Assembly: GCF_014199535.1 (NCBI RefSeq) | Contig: NZ_JACHNV010000005.1 | Coordinates: forward strand, 1-64,000 | Length of the DNA: 64,000 bases | Origin: Hymenobacter latericoloratus | GTDB lineage: Bacteria > Bacteroidota > Bacteroidia > Cytophagales > Hymenobacteraceae | Direction of reading: 5' to 3' | Shown here: piece by piece, positions 1-7,192 of the stretch | Position numbering within the stretch: position 1 is the stretch's first letter | How the letters are laid out: every line of letters starts with the position of its first letter | Notes under the pieces: model-generated | Seen by the model: the letters and a program-made list of their open reading frames with translations, nothing else | Told to the model about the DNA's origin: nothing | The model's database searches: none | Program-made: the position numbers and the translations under genes

Positions 1-187
1 ACGAATTCACCCCCGTCAGCCACGTCACGTGGCTCCTGATTGCCAACATCACCCTCTGCCTCAATCGATGACCAAAATTCCCCAACACCTTCTAACGCCG
101 GCCCTGCTGGCACCCTACCTGCAGGCGGTAACGCAGGAGTACAACCAGCGCCTTACGCCTCCCGTTGGCGCACCGCCTCAAAAGTAA
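1..187 (+). other. Unresolved left edge, possible end of a gene
   Basis: An open frame enters from the left edge and stops with TGA at 69-71. An ATG at 68-70 overlaps that stop and opens a 39-codon frame to a TAA at 185-187, which would overlap the convergent RNA methyltransferase gene by about 35 bases. The ATGA overlap looks like translational coupling, but both pieces are too short to recognise and the second could be a chance frame. I assign no function. Confidence 0.2.
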
Positions 188-959
188 GAATGGCGGTAGC
201 CGTGCTTACGTTCAGCGAGTCGATGGCCCCGCGCATGGGAATGATGATGGTCTGGTCGCAGGCCTGCAGCAGCTCGGGCGTAAGGCCATCGGCTTCGGTG
301 CCCATCACCAGCGCCGTGGGGCCGCGAAAGTCGCAGGTGGTGTAGGGAACTGCTTTGTCGGTGAGGGCCGCGGCGTAGGTGCGGATGCCGTGCTGACGGC
401 ACCAGGCCAGCAACTCGGGGCGGGTGGTGGCAATGGTGGGCACCGTGAATGAGCAGCCGATGCTGCTGCGGATGGCGTTGGGATTAAACAAATCGGTGCG
501 CGGGTCGCAGACGATGACGGCCGTAGCCTGGGCTGCATCGGCGGTGCGCAGAATGGCGCCCAGGTTGCCGGGTTTTTCCACCGCCTCCAGCACCAGCAGC
601 AGCGGGGCGGCCGGCAGGGGCAGCTGCGCCAGCGTGCGGTAGGGCGGCTCGGCCAGGGCCAGCACGCCATCGGAGCCCTCGCGGTAGGCTACCTTCTCGA
701 AAACAGCCTTCGATACTTCGAACCACTCCGTTGAGCTACCCCCGAACAAGCCCCGCAGCTGCTGCTGGCGCTCTGCTCCGGCCAGCACGGGGCATACAAA
801 CAGGGCCGGCACCACTACGCCGGCACCGTGAGCAATGGTGAGTTCGCGCAGCCCTTCAATGATAGTGAGCCCCTGAGCGCGGCGCTCCGACGACTTCTGC
901 TGGAGCTTAAGCAGGTTTTTGATACGCGGATTCTGGGGGCTGGTAATTGCGTCGGGCAT
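153..959 (-). CDS. TrmH/SpoU family RNA 2'-O-methyltransferase
   Basis: This 268-residue protein is a SPOUT-class S-adenosylmethionine-dependent RNA 2'-O-ribose methyltransferase, acting on tRNA or rRNA in the cytoplasm. The N-terminal ~100 residues (SPQNPRIKNLL, then IIEGLREL) match the L7Ae-like substrate-binding domain of TrmH/RlmB-type proteins. The catalytic domain carries the three SpoU motifs: EKPGNLGAILRTADA near residue 130, the NPNAIRSS segment near 160, and GTEADGLTPELL followed by IPMRGAIDSLNVSTA near 220-255, which builds the knotted cofactor site. Length is normal for the family. The start at 959 is an ATG. It is transcribed away from the histidine kinase gene with about 150 bases between them. 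The exact modified nucleotide cannot be told from sequence. Confidence 0.9.
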   Translation of the reverse strand: MPDAITSPQNPRIKNLLKLQQKSSERRAQGLTIIEGLRELTIAHGAGVVVPALFVCPVLAGAERQQQLRGLFGGSSTEWFEVSKAVFEKVAYREGSDGVLALAEPPYRTLAQLPLPAAPLLLVLEAVEKPGNLGAILRTADAAQATAVIVCDPRTDLFNPNAIRSSIGCSFTVPTIATTRPELLAWCRQHGIRTYAAALTDKAVPYTTCDFRGPTALVMGTEADGLTPELLQACDQTIIIPMRGAIDSLNVSTATAILTFEAVRQREA

Positions 960-1070
960 GGGGAAGCGGACTAGCGGATGTGGCAGGCGGCCGGCGGGGC
1001 GTCGCCGCCGCGAAGATACGGACCGCGCTCCGGGCCGGCCACGGGGTAGGCAGCCTAGCGCCGCAGCACG

Positions 1071-1078
1071 TACCTTGC
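1071..1078 (+). promoter_or_regulatory. Candidate -7 promoter box (TACCTTGC)
   Basis: The box lies 35 bases before the histidine kinase ATG and resembles the Bacteroidota sigma-A -7 consensus TAnnTTTG. The same TAnCTTGC form recurs before several other starts in this window. Confidence 0.35.
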
Positions 1079-1112
1079 GGCCGGTATCGTTTCACTTGCC
1101 GCACCACCGCCG

Positions 1113-2597
1113 ATGGGCCTTAAGCTAAACACGAAGATAATTCTGGGATTTATTATTGCCGTGGGCGTGCTGCTGCTGACCTCGGTTACCTCCTGGTACA
1201 GTATTCAGCAGCTTTCGTACTACACGCAGCAGGTAGAGCACACCTACCAGGTACTGCAGGGCACGGCCAACATCCGTACCCACATGCGCGACGCCCAGAG
1301 CCACATCCGCAGCTATCTGCTGCTGGCGGATACCACTGCCCTGACCAGCTTCCGGCAGCTGCAGCCCGAGGCCCACGCCGACTTTGAGCAGTTGCACCGC
1401 CTCACGCTCGATAACCTGCGCCAGCAAAGCCGCCTCGATACCCTGAAGCGGCTGATGGCTGATGAAATAGCCTACCTGGCTCGCTGGACCGACCGCCGCC
1501 CCAGCGGCGAAGCCGTGCGGGAGCTGGTACTCGGCGACCGGGACCGGCAGCTGCAGCTGCGCAATCTGCTGATCCGGGTGCGCCTCGAGGAAGAAGCCCT
1601 GCTGGCTCAGCGCCGGCAGCAACAGGATATGTACGAGAACATCACGCCTGTTGCCGTTGTGGTTTCGGCCGTGCTGGCCGCCCTCATTGTGCTGTGGCTG
1701 TTCCGGCAAATTACCCGGGAGGTGCGGGCCAATGAAGCCTTACAGCAGGAGCTCTCGCGCAGCAACGACGAGGTGGCCCGCCGCATCCAGATTATTGAGG
1801 CGCTGGCCAACCGGGTGGTGCAGGGCGACTACACCGTGAAGATTACCGACCAGGAGCAGGACAGCCTGGGCAACCTGGCCACGGCCCTCAACCGCATGAC
1901 CCAGACCCTGGATACCAACTTCACGGCCCTGGAAAACCGCAACCGCGAGCTGGACCAGTTTGCCTACGTGGCCTCGCACGATCTGAAGGCCCCCCTGCGC
2001 GGGGTAGTGACGGTGGTGAAATGGATTGAAGACGAGCTGCCCCACGAGCTCAGCCCCCAGATGCGCCAGTACCTGGAGATGATGAAAGGCCGCCTTTACC
2101 GCCTCGAAGACCTGATTAACGGTTTGCTGGCCTACGCCCGGGCCGGCCGCACGGAGCAGAAGCTGGAGGAAGTGAGCGTGCAGCAACTGGTGCAGGAGGT
2201 AGCCGAGCTGGTGGTGCCGCCCACCTTCCGGGTTGCCACCCCTACCCCCCTGCCTACCTTCGTTACCGACCGGCTCAGTCTGCAGCAGGTGTTCACCAAC
2301 CTGATGGGCAACGCCGCCAAGTACCATCACCGTCCCGATGGCCTGATTACCGTAACCTGCCGCGACATGGGGGAGTGCTACGAGTTTCGGGTGCAGGACG
2401 ACGGCCCCGGCATTGCCCCCCAGTTTCACCAGAAAGTTTTCCTGATGTTCCAGACCCTGCGCGACCGGCACACGGCGGAAAGCACCGGTATTGGCCTGAG
2501 CATCGTAAAACGCATCATCGAGGAAAGAAAAGGCACCATCCACCTCGAATCGGCAGAAGGCGCCGGGGCGTCTTTTATCTTCACTTGGCCGAAGTGA
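1113..2597 (+). CDS. CHASE3/HAMP sensor histidine kinase
   Basis: This is a 494-residue membrane sensor kinase. A transmembrane helix at about residues 7-27 is followed by a roughly 150-residue helical extracytoplasmic domain of CHASE3 type (the MRDAQSHIRSYLLL region) and a second helix at about 178-198. A HAMP-like linker (IIEALANRVVQGDY...LGNLATALNRM) leads into HisKA with the H box ASHDLKAPLRG and phospho-acceptor His289. The HATPase domain has the N box (TNLMGNAAKYHH), G1 (DDGPGIA) and G2 (STGIGLSIVKRI). It most resembles cyanobacterial/phytochrome-type kinases that signal to stand-alone CheY-like regulators. The next gene encodes exactly such a regulator, so the two probably form a pair. 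The signal sensed is unknown. Confidence 0.9.
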   Translation: MGLKLNTKIILGFIIAVGVLLLTSVTSWYSIQQLSYYTQQVEHTYQVLQGTANIRTHMRDAQSHIRSYLLLADTTALTSFRQLQPEAHADFEQLHRLTLDNLRQQSRLDTLKRLMADEIAYLARWTDRRPSGEAVRELVLGDRDRQLQLRNLLIRVRLEEEALLAQRRQQQDMYENITPVAVVVSAVLAALIVLWLFRQITREVRANEALQQELSRSNDEVARRIQIIEALANRVVQGDYTVKITDQEQDSLGNLATALNRMTQTLDTNFTALENRNRELDQFAYVASHDLKAPLRGVVTVVKWIEDELPHELSPQMRQYLEMMKGRLYRLEDLINGLLAYARAGRTEQKLEEVSVQQLVQEVAELVVPPTFRVATPTPLPTFVTDRLSLQQVFTNLMGNAAKYHHRPDGLITVTCRDMGECYEFRVQDDGPGIAPQFHQKVFLMFQTLRDRHTAESTGIGLSIVKRIIEERKGTIHLESAEGAGASFIFTWPK

Positions 2598-2812
2598 GGG
2601 TAGGCGGGTAAGAAGGTGTGAGGGTAGGAGTTATACAAGGGGGGTGGGGTAGGGAGGCAGGAAAACGCTGCTTTCCAGCCCACACGAAGCAGAAAAGCAC
2701 TGCTCCCGGCTTTCCAACCCCATCACCGGCCTACCTTCACCTTACTCCTCAAACCACTCCTACCTCGACCCCCTCACGCCCTCTTACCCTCTTACCCTCC
2801 TACCCTCTTCCT
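2598..2812. repeat. Degenerate GGGTAGG / CCTACCC inverted array
   Basis: The gap between kinase and regulator starts with G-rich units (GAGGGTAGGCGGG, later GAGGGTAGGAG and GGGTAGGGAGG) and ends with a pyrimidine run of CCCTCTTA / CCCTCCTA units that reaches the regulator ATG. Only T-rich or C-rich units occur in the right half and only G-rich units in the left half, so transcripts could fold on themselves. It looks like a decayed relative of the cleaner element at 34,381-34,508. Confidence 0.5.
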
Positions 2813-3223
2813 ATGCGCTCCGTACTACTGGTTGAAGACGACTTTTTTGACACCATGACGGCCCAGAAGGCCTTCGAGAAATTTAGTGTACCCCACAAGC
2901 TGTACACGGCTTTCAATGGCCTGGAGGCCCTGGATATGCTGCTGGGCACCAACGGCGTGGAGCCCATCCGGCCCCTGCCGGAAGTAATTCTGCTGGATTT
3001 GAACATGCCCAAGATGAACGGCCACGAGTTTCTGGCCGAGCTTCGGACCAACCCCGAGTTAAATGCCATTCCGGTATTTATTACCACTACCTCCGGCATG
3101 GATGTGGACCGACTCAGCGCCCAGAACCTGGGAGTAAGCGGCTACATTTTGAAGCCCCTCGATTTTGAAACCAGCGCCAATATGGTAGACAGTATTAATT
3201 TGCTGGAAAAGCTGCTGCGGTAG
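2813..3223 (+). CDS. CheY-like response regulator (Rcp1 type)
   Basis: This is a stand-alone receiver domain of 136 residues with no output domain. The acidic pocket is E8-D9-D10, the phospho-acceptor is Asp62 (LLDLNMPKMNG), the conserved Thr/Ser lies near residues 91-94 (TTTS), and the conserved Lys is Lys114 (YILKPLDF). The slightly long loop before Asp62 (GTNGVEPIRPLPEV) is typical of the Rcp1 group that pairs with phytochrome-like kinases. I chose the ATG at 2813 because the upstream in-frame extension is low-complexity repeat. It follows the kinase gene by 215 bases of repeat sequence and probably relays its phosphate to a partner protein. Confidence 0.9.
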   Translation: MRSVLLVEDDFFDTMTAQKAFEKFSVPHKLYTAFNGLEALDMLLGTNGVEPIRPLPEVILLDLNMPKMNGHEFLAELRTNPELNAIPVFITTTSGMDVDRLSAQNLGVSGYILKPLDFETSANMVDSINLLEKLLR

Positions 3224-3252
3224 CCGTTTTTCACCTCTTTTTCCGGCCGGGT

Positions 3253-3654
3253 ATGGAATTGGTATTTCAAAATCAGCATTGCGCCATATTCTTCGATCCG
3301 GTCACCCGCTGCCTCCACCAGACCTGGACGGGCTTTGCCACCGGCGAGCTGCTGCGGGAAGCCCACGAGGCTACCCTGGTACTGCTCAGCCGCCACGGCG
3401 TGCAGCAGGTCCTGGCCGATACCCGCGAAATGCGCACGATCTTGCGCACCGACCAGCAGTGGATTACCGACAATTTTTTTCCGCGGGCCCTGGCCCGGGG
3501 CTACCGCCGGGTGGCCATCGTCATATCGGCTGATATGTTCAACCAGCTTTCCGTGCGGGCCATTCTGGACCTGGTTTTGGGGCAAAGCCTGTTCACGGCC
3601 GAGTATTTCGGCAACCTGGAAACAGCCCGGGAGTGGCTTATTCAGGAGACCTGA
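3253..3654 (+). CDS. STAS/SpoIIAA-like hypothetical protein
   Basis: This is a 133-residue cytoplasmic protein without a signal peptide. The pattern (F-D-P...L-x-x-T-W-x-G-F, then VLADTREMR, AIVISADMFNQL and a C-terminal EYFGNLETAREWL) fits the small STAS-like alpha/beta proteins that are common in Hymenobacter-type genomes. It is a paralogue of the protein at 21,206-21,634, sharing the D-x-R-x-M-R core and the Y-F-x-N/D-x-E-x-A-x-x-W-L ending. It lies 29 bases after the response regulator, so the kinase, regulator and this protein may be one signalling operon. Its function is not established. Confidence 0.6.
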   Translation: MELVFQNQHCAIFFDPVTRCLHQTWTGFATGELLREAHEATLVLLSRHGVQQVLADTREMRTILRTDQQWITDNFFPRALARGYRRVAIVISADMFNQLSVRAILDLVLGQSLFTAEYFGNLETAREWLIQET

Positions 3655-3846
3655 GCTGCTATTGGGTAGGCTTTGCTTCCCCAAACCCACCCGGACCTCT
3701 CTTCTTTTCCGACCTGGAAGGTTGCATATACAGCTAAAACGGATTAATTCGTTGGGTTCTTGGGCCGGGCACCTTCACGAAGGACCGGCTGTTAAGGAAA
3801 ACCCGTTGGTCCGGCCGGCCCTTCCGGATCAGAGCAGGCAGCGGCT

Positions 3847-3854
3847 CATCTTTG
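3847..3854 (+). promoter_or_regulatory. Candidate -7 promoter box (CATCTTTG)
   Basis: One mismatch to TAnnTTTG, 48 bases before the chosen ATG of the secreted protein at 3903. The preceding 3655-3846 gap shows no coding signal. Confidence 0.35.
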
Positions 3855-3902
3855 CCTCACGCTCCGGGCCGACGTTGTCACCCCACTGCTTTACCTGCCT
3901 GT

Positions 3903-4820
3903 ATGGTACTTCGCCTTCTCCCACTTGTGTTGTTTTTGTGCGCGGCAGCCGCACCCACTTTTGCCCAACAAACCCCACGGGAACTGAACACCCTGCCCGG
4001 TACCCCGCAACCGGCCACTCCGGCCCAACCGGCTCCCGTACCTACTACGGCTACCCCGGTCCCCGCCGCCCCTGCCGCCGTAGCCTCACCTGATTCAGCC
4101 CGCCGCCCGGCGCCGGGGCAGTTGCCCGCGGCTACTACCAGCCGCTACGCTGTGGGGCTGAAAACCGGCCAGGTAGTGCGCGCCTACGATGTAGAAGTGA
4201 AACAACCCATTCTGGGCCGCACCTTTTTGCTGGTAGATGGGCAGCAGCGCCTCGACCTGAACGACGTGCGCTACTACGAGGATGAAACCGGCTTTTATGT
4301 GCGCACTACCCTGCCCGGCCGCTCCAAGCGCGAAAGCACGCTGCGCCGCGACCGGGTGGGCCGCATCAGTCTGTACTCCATCACGCGCCAGCAGTACACC
4401 AATGGCCCCTACGGCTACAGCCCGTACGGCATGGGCCGCTATGGGTACGGCTACCCCTACGGGGGCTACGGCGGGTTTGGGGGCTACCGCACGGTGCGCC
4501 AGGAATACTTCAGCAAAGACAATGGCCCCATTGAGGACCTGAGCGTGCGCAACCTGCAGCTGGCCACCGCCGATAACCCCGGCGCGCAGCAGCTGCTGGC
4601 CAATGCCCGCCGCTACCAGACCCTTACTACCCTGAGCTACGTAGGCGCGGGGGGCCTGCTGCTGGCGGGCGTGCTCTCCAGCTTCGGCGGAAGCAACGGA
4701 GCCTCCGTGTCGCCGCTGATGTACGCGGCTATTCCGCTGGCTGTGGTACCGCTGGTTATTGGCGGCAAGCAGCAGAACAACATCAAGCAGGCTATTCTGC
4801 TGTACAACCGGGGCCAGTAG
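3903..4820 (+). CDS. Secreted hypothetical protein with Tyr-Gly-rich loop
   Basis: The protein has 305 residues and I recognise no named family. The ATG at 3903 gives a clean signal peptide (MVLRLLPLVLFLCAAAAPTFA, cleaved before QQ). A Pro-Ala-Thr linker to about residue 80 is followed by a folded region that repeats the GQVVRAYDVEV / RTFLLVDGQQRLDLNDVRYY pattern, then a Tyr-Gly-Pro segment (YGYSPYGMGRYGYGYPYGG) near residues 178-202. The C-terminal third has two hydrophobic stretches (YVGAGGLLLAGVLSSF and YAAIPLAVVPLVIGG) that could be membrane segments. An exported or inner-membrane envelope protein is likely. A strong terminator follows. Confidence 0.6.
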   Translation: MVLRLLPLVLFLCAAAAPTFAQQTPRELNTLPGTPQPATPAQPAPVPTTATPVPAAPAAVASPDSARRPAPGQLPAATTSRYAVGLKTGQVVRAYDVEVKQPILGRTFLLVDGQQRLDLNDVRYYEDETGFYVRTTLPGRSKRESTLRRDRVGRISLYSITRQQYTNGPYGYSPYGMGRYGYGYPYGGYGGFGGYRTVRQEYFSKDNGPIEDLSVRNLQLATADNPGAQQLLANARRYQTLTTLSYVGAGGLLLAGVLSSFGGSNGASVSPLMYAAIPLAVVPLVIGGKQQNNIKQAILLYNRGQ

Positions 4821-4843
4821 GGCAACATCCTTTTAACCAAGAA

Positions 4844-4875
4844 AGCCCCGGCGCCTGCGCAGCCGGGGCTTTTTT
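4844..4875 (+). terminator. Rho-independent terminator
   Basis: A perfect 9-bp stem AGCCCCGGC / GCCGGGGCT with a 9-base loop followed by five T, just after the secreted protein stop. Confidence 0.85.
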
Positions 4876-4922
4876 GTGGAGGCGCCCTAACCCCATCGGC
4901 AGCAAGTTGCGTAGGCAGAAGC

Positions 4923-5654
4923 GTGGCCTCTTCTTCCCTACCCCTCTCCGCCGACCCAACCTATTTTGCCCGCCAGGAACTGGCCCTGTGGGTGCACGAG
5001 CGGCTGTGCGCCGAATACGGGGCGCCGTTCCGGTTTTTCAGCTCCAAAGACCCGCTTAGTGAGCTGATCAGCTCCCTGCTTTCGCACCGCACCCGCAACC
5101 AGGATTCGCACCGGGCTTACCAGCAGTTGCGGGCCCGCTTCCCGACCTGGGATGAGGTGCGCGACGCTCCTACGGCCGAGGTGGAGGAGGCCATCAGCCC
5201 CTGCACCTGGCCTGAGCAGAAGGCCCCGCGCCTGCAGCAGGTGCTGCGCGAGGTAGGCCAGCGCTGTGGCGGCCCCTGCAACCTGGAGTTTCTGGCCGCG
5301 CTGCCCATTCCGGAGGCCCGGGCCTGGCTGGAGCAGCTGCCCGGGGTAGGCCGCAAAACCAGCGCCGCCGTGCTGCTGTTCAGCACCCTGCGCCTACCCG
5401 CCATGCCCGTGGATAGCCACCACCACCGCGTGGCCCAGCGCCTGGGCTTGATTGGGCCGAAGGTGGGCGAGGCCGCCGCGCACGCCCTGCTGGAAGCGTT
5501 GCTGCCCCTCGGCTGGGACGCCCAGCAGGTGTACGACCACCACGAGGCCCTAATGTTCCATGGCCAGAAATGCTGCTACTTTCATACTCCCGCCTGTGGC
5601 CGCTGCGTGGTACTGAGCCGCTGCCCCTTCGGGCAGGCTCGCGTGAATACGTAA
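4923..5654 (+). CDS. Endonuclease III-like HhH-GPD DNA glycosylase
   Basis: This 243-residue base-excision repair enzyme has a GTG start. The helix-hairpin-helix LPGVGRKTSAAV (about residues 139-150) carries the catalytic Lys145, and Asp164 in MPVDSHHHRV fits the conserved catalytic Asp. The C-terminus keeps a full [4Fe-4S] ligand set, Cys218-x6-Cys225-x2-Cys228-x5-Cys234. Compared with classical Nth, the post-Lys helix and the VDSHHHRV motif (usually VDTHxxRV) differ, so this is a divergent Nth-like branch. Lesion specificity cannot be assigned. It has its own transcription unit after the terminator at 4844. Confidence 0.85.
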   Translation: MASSSLPLSADPTYFARQELALWVHERLCAEYGAPFRFFSSKDPLSELISSLLSHRTRNQDSHRAYQQLRARFPTWDEVRDAPTAEVEEAISPCTWPEQKAPRLQQVLREVGQRCGGPCNLEFLAALPIPEARAWLEQLPGVGRKTSAAVLLFSTLRLPAMPVDSHHHRVAQRLGLIGPKVGEAAAHALLEALLPLGWDAQQVYDHHEALMFHGQKCCYFHTPACGRCVVLSRCPFGQARVNT

Positions 5655-5661
5655 CTTCTCC

Positions 5662-5669
5662 TACCTTGC
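5662..5669 (+). promoter_or_regulatory. Candidate -7 promoter box (TACCTTGC)
   Basis: Same octamer as at 1071, 32 bases before the ATG at 5701. Confidence 0.35.
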
Positions 5670-5700
5670 CTTCCTTCCTCCATCTCCTGCCTGCTGCCTC

Positions 5701-5901
5701 ATGAAAACGACTTACGGCCTGCCCGCTTTACTTTCTGCTTTTTTCCCCGGCCTGGGCCAGTTAATAAAAGGCCAGATTCTGAAGGCCATCTTCATCTGGC
5801 TGGTGGGCGGGGCGGTTGGGTTTCTGCTGAGCTGGACGATTATCGTGCCTGTGGCCCTGTGGGCCTGGAACGTGTACGACGCCTACAACGACCCCGCCTG
5901 A
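5701..5901 (+). CDS. Small membrane protein, TM2-like
   Basis: A 66-residue protein. A Pro/Gly-rich N-terminal helix (LPALLSAFFPGLGQLIKGQ) followed by a strongly hydrophobic stretch (AIFIWLVGGAVGFLLSWTIIVPVALW) and WNVYDAYNDPA is characteristic of small TM2-domain / DUF5683-like membrane proteins (the GLGQ..G, then WxxYDAY signature). Role unknown. It is followed after 3 bases by the DUF167 gene, so the two are cotranscribed. Confidence 0.75.
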   Translation: MKTTYGLPALLSAFFPGLGQLIKGQILKAIFIWLVGGAVGFLLSWTIIVPVALWAWNVYDAYNDPA

Positions 5902-5904
5902 GCA

Positions 5905-6174
5905 GTGCCCGTGCTACACCTGAAAGCCAGGCCCAACGGCCGCCGCAACCAGCTGGAGGTAGCCCCCGACGGCAGCGTAACTGTGCGCCTGAACGCGCCG
6001 GCCCAGGATGGCAAAGCCAACGCCTGCCTGCTGGGCTACCTCGCCGAGGTATTTGGGGTAGCCAAATCCAGCCTTACGCTGCTCAGCGGCCACACGGCGC
6101 CCTTCAAGAAAGTAGAAGTAGGGGGCCTTTCGCCGGCGGAGTTCGAGGCAGTGCTGGCTCGTTTTCGGGGGTAG
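5905..6174 (+). CDS. DUF167 (YggU) family protein
   Basis: An 89-residue alpha/beta protein of the YggU/DUF167 family. It carries the family core VxLxAPAxDGKANxxLxxYLAExFGVxKSxxxLxSGxxxxxKxV (here APAQDGKANACLLGYLAEVF and SLTLLSGHTAPFKKVEV). The family is widespread but has no settled function. The start is a GTG 3 bases after the TM2-like stop. It likely shares the promoter at 5662. Confidence 0.85.
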   Translation: MPVLHLKARPNGRRNQLEVAPDGSVTVRLNAPAQDGKANACLLGYLAEVFGVAKSSLTLLSGHTAPFKKVEVGGLSPAEFEAVLARFRG

Positions 6175-6276
6175 GCAAAGGCAGCGCATAATGCATCTTT
6201 CGGCGTAAAGGTTGCGTTGAACGGTTCAGTTCCGGCTTTTAGCCGGGTTCCGTCCTTCTCTCTCCCCTCTCTTTCC

Positions 6277-7077
6277 ATGATTGATTTTCCTACCTGGGCC
6301 GTAGCAGGCTTCTGGGGCCTGGTTTCCGGCTCAGCCCTGCTGCTGGGCGCGGCCATCGGCTACTTTGCCCACGTGCCACAACGCCTGATTGCTGCCATCA
6401 TGGCCTTTGGCAGCGGGGTCCTGATTTCTACCTTATCGTTTGATTTGATGGAGGAAGCCTACCGGCAAGGCGGCTTCGATGCGACGGCCGTGGGCTTTGT
6501 GGGCGGAGCGGCCGTGTACACCTTCGCTAACTGGCTGCTGGCCCGCCAGGGTGCCAAAAACCGCAAACGCTCCGGCAAGCACCAGGCGCGGGAGCGCCAG
6601 GCCGTGCAACAGGGCCAGACGGAAGCCTCCGACCCTGGCTCCGACAACGGCATGGCCCTGGCCATTGGGGCCCTGCTCGACGGGATTCCGGAAAGCATTG
6701 TGATTGGGCTGAGTATGCTGGCCGGCGGAGCCGTGAGCATGGTGGCGGTGGTAGCCATTTTCCTGAGCAACTTGCCCGAGGGCCTGAGCAGCGCGGCCGG
6801 CATGCGCAAGGCGGGCCGCACGCCGGCCTACGTGCTGGGCCTCTGGGCCGGTATTGCCCTGGTTTCGGGGGTTGCTTCGCTGGTAGGCTACACCGTGTTC
6901 AGCGGCTTTTCCTCGGAAGTGGTGGCCGCTACCACGGCCGTAGCGGCGGGGGCCGTGCTGGCCATGATTGCCGATACCATGATTCCGGAAGCCTTTGAGG
7001 TGGCCCACAACTTCACGGGCCTGATTACGGTGCTGGGCTTTCTGGTGTCATTTGTCCTCAGCAAGCTGGGCGGGTAG
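6277..7077 (+). CDS. ZIP family metal permease
   Basis: This 266-residue inner-membrane protein has about seven to eight hydrophobic helices and a charged, His/Arg-rich cytosolic loop (residues ~93-125: KNRKRSGKHQARERQ). The helix pair DGIPESIVIGLSM and FLSNLPEGLSSAAG corresponds to the two metal-binding helices of ZIP transporters (HNFPEG-like and xxPEG). The first histidine is replaced by Asp/Gly, which is common in the bacterial ZIP-like group of this length. It is likely a divalent metal transporter, but the substrate is unknown. The ATG at 6277 is preferred because the upstream in-frame extension is not membrane-like. Confidence 0.75.
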   Translation: MIDFPTWAVAGFWGLVSGSALLLGAAIGYFAHVPQRLIAAIMAFGSGVLISTLSFDLMEEAYRQGGFDATAVGFVGGAAVYTFANWLLARQGAKNRKRSGKHQARERQAVQQGQTEASDPGSDNGMALAIGALLDGIPESIVIGLSMLAGGAVSMVAVVAIFLSNLPEGLSSAAGMRKAGRTPAYVLGLWAGIALVSGVASLVGYTVFSGFSSEVVAATTAVAAGAVLAMIADTMIPEAFEVAHNFTGLITVLGFLVSFVLSKLGG

Positions 7078-7157
7078 CAACGGTTGCCGCGGCAGCAGCC
7101 TACCCTAGCTTTCAGACTTAACCAAGCGCCAGCATTCCGAGGGGGCCTAAATCTGCG

Positions 7158-7165
7158 TAGCTTGC
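7158..7165 (+). promoter_or_regulatory. Candidate -7 promoter box (TAGCTTGC)
   Basis: 28 bases before the ATG of the AAA ATPase; it would drive the three-gene TPR operon. Confidence 0.35.
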
Positions 7166-7192
7166 AGGTATCGACTTATTGTACGGATACCT

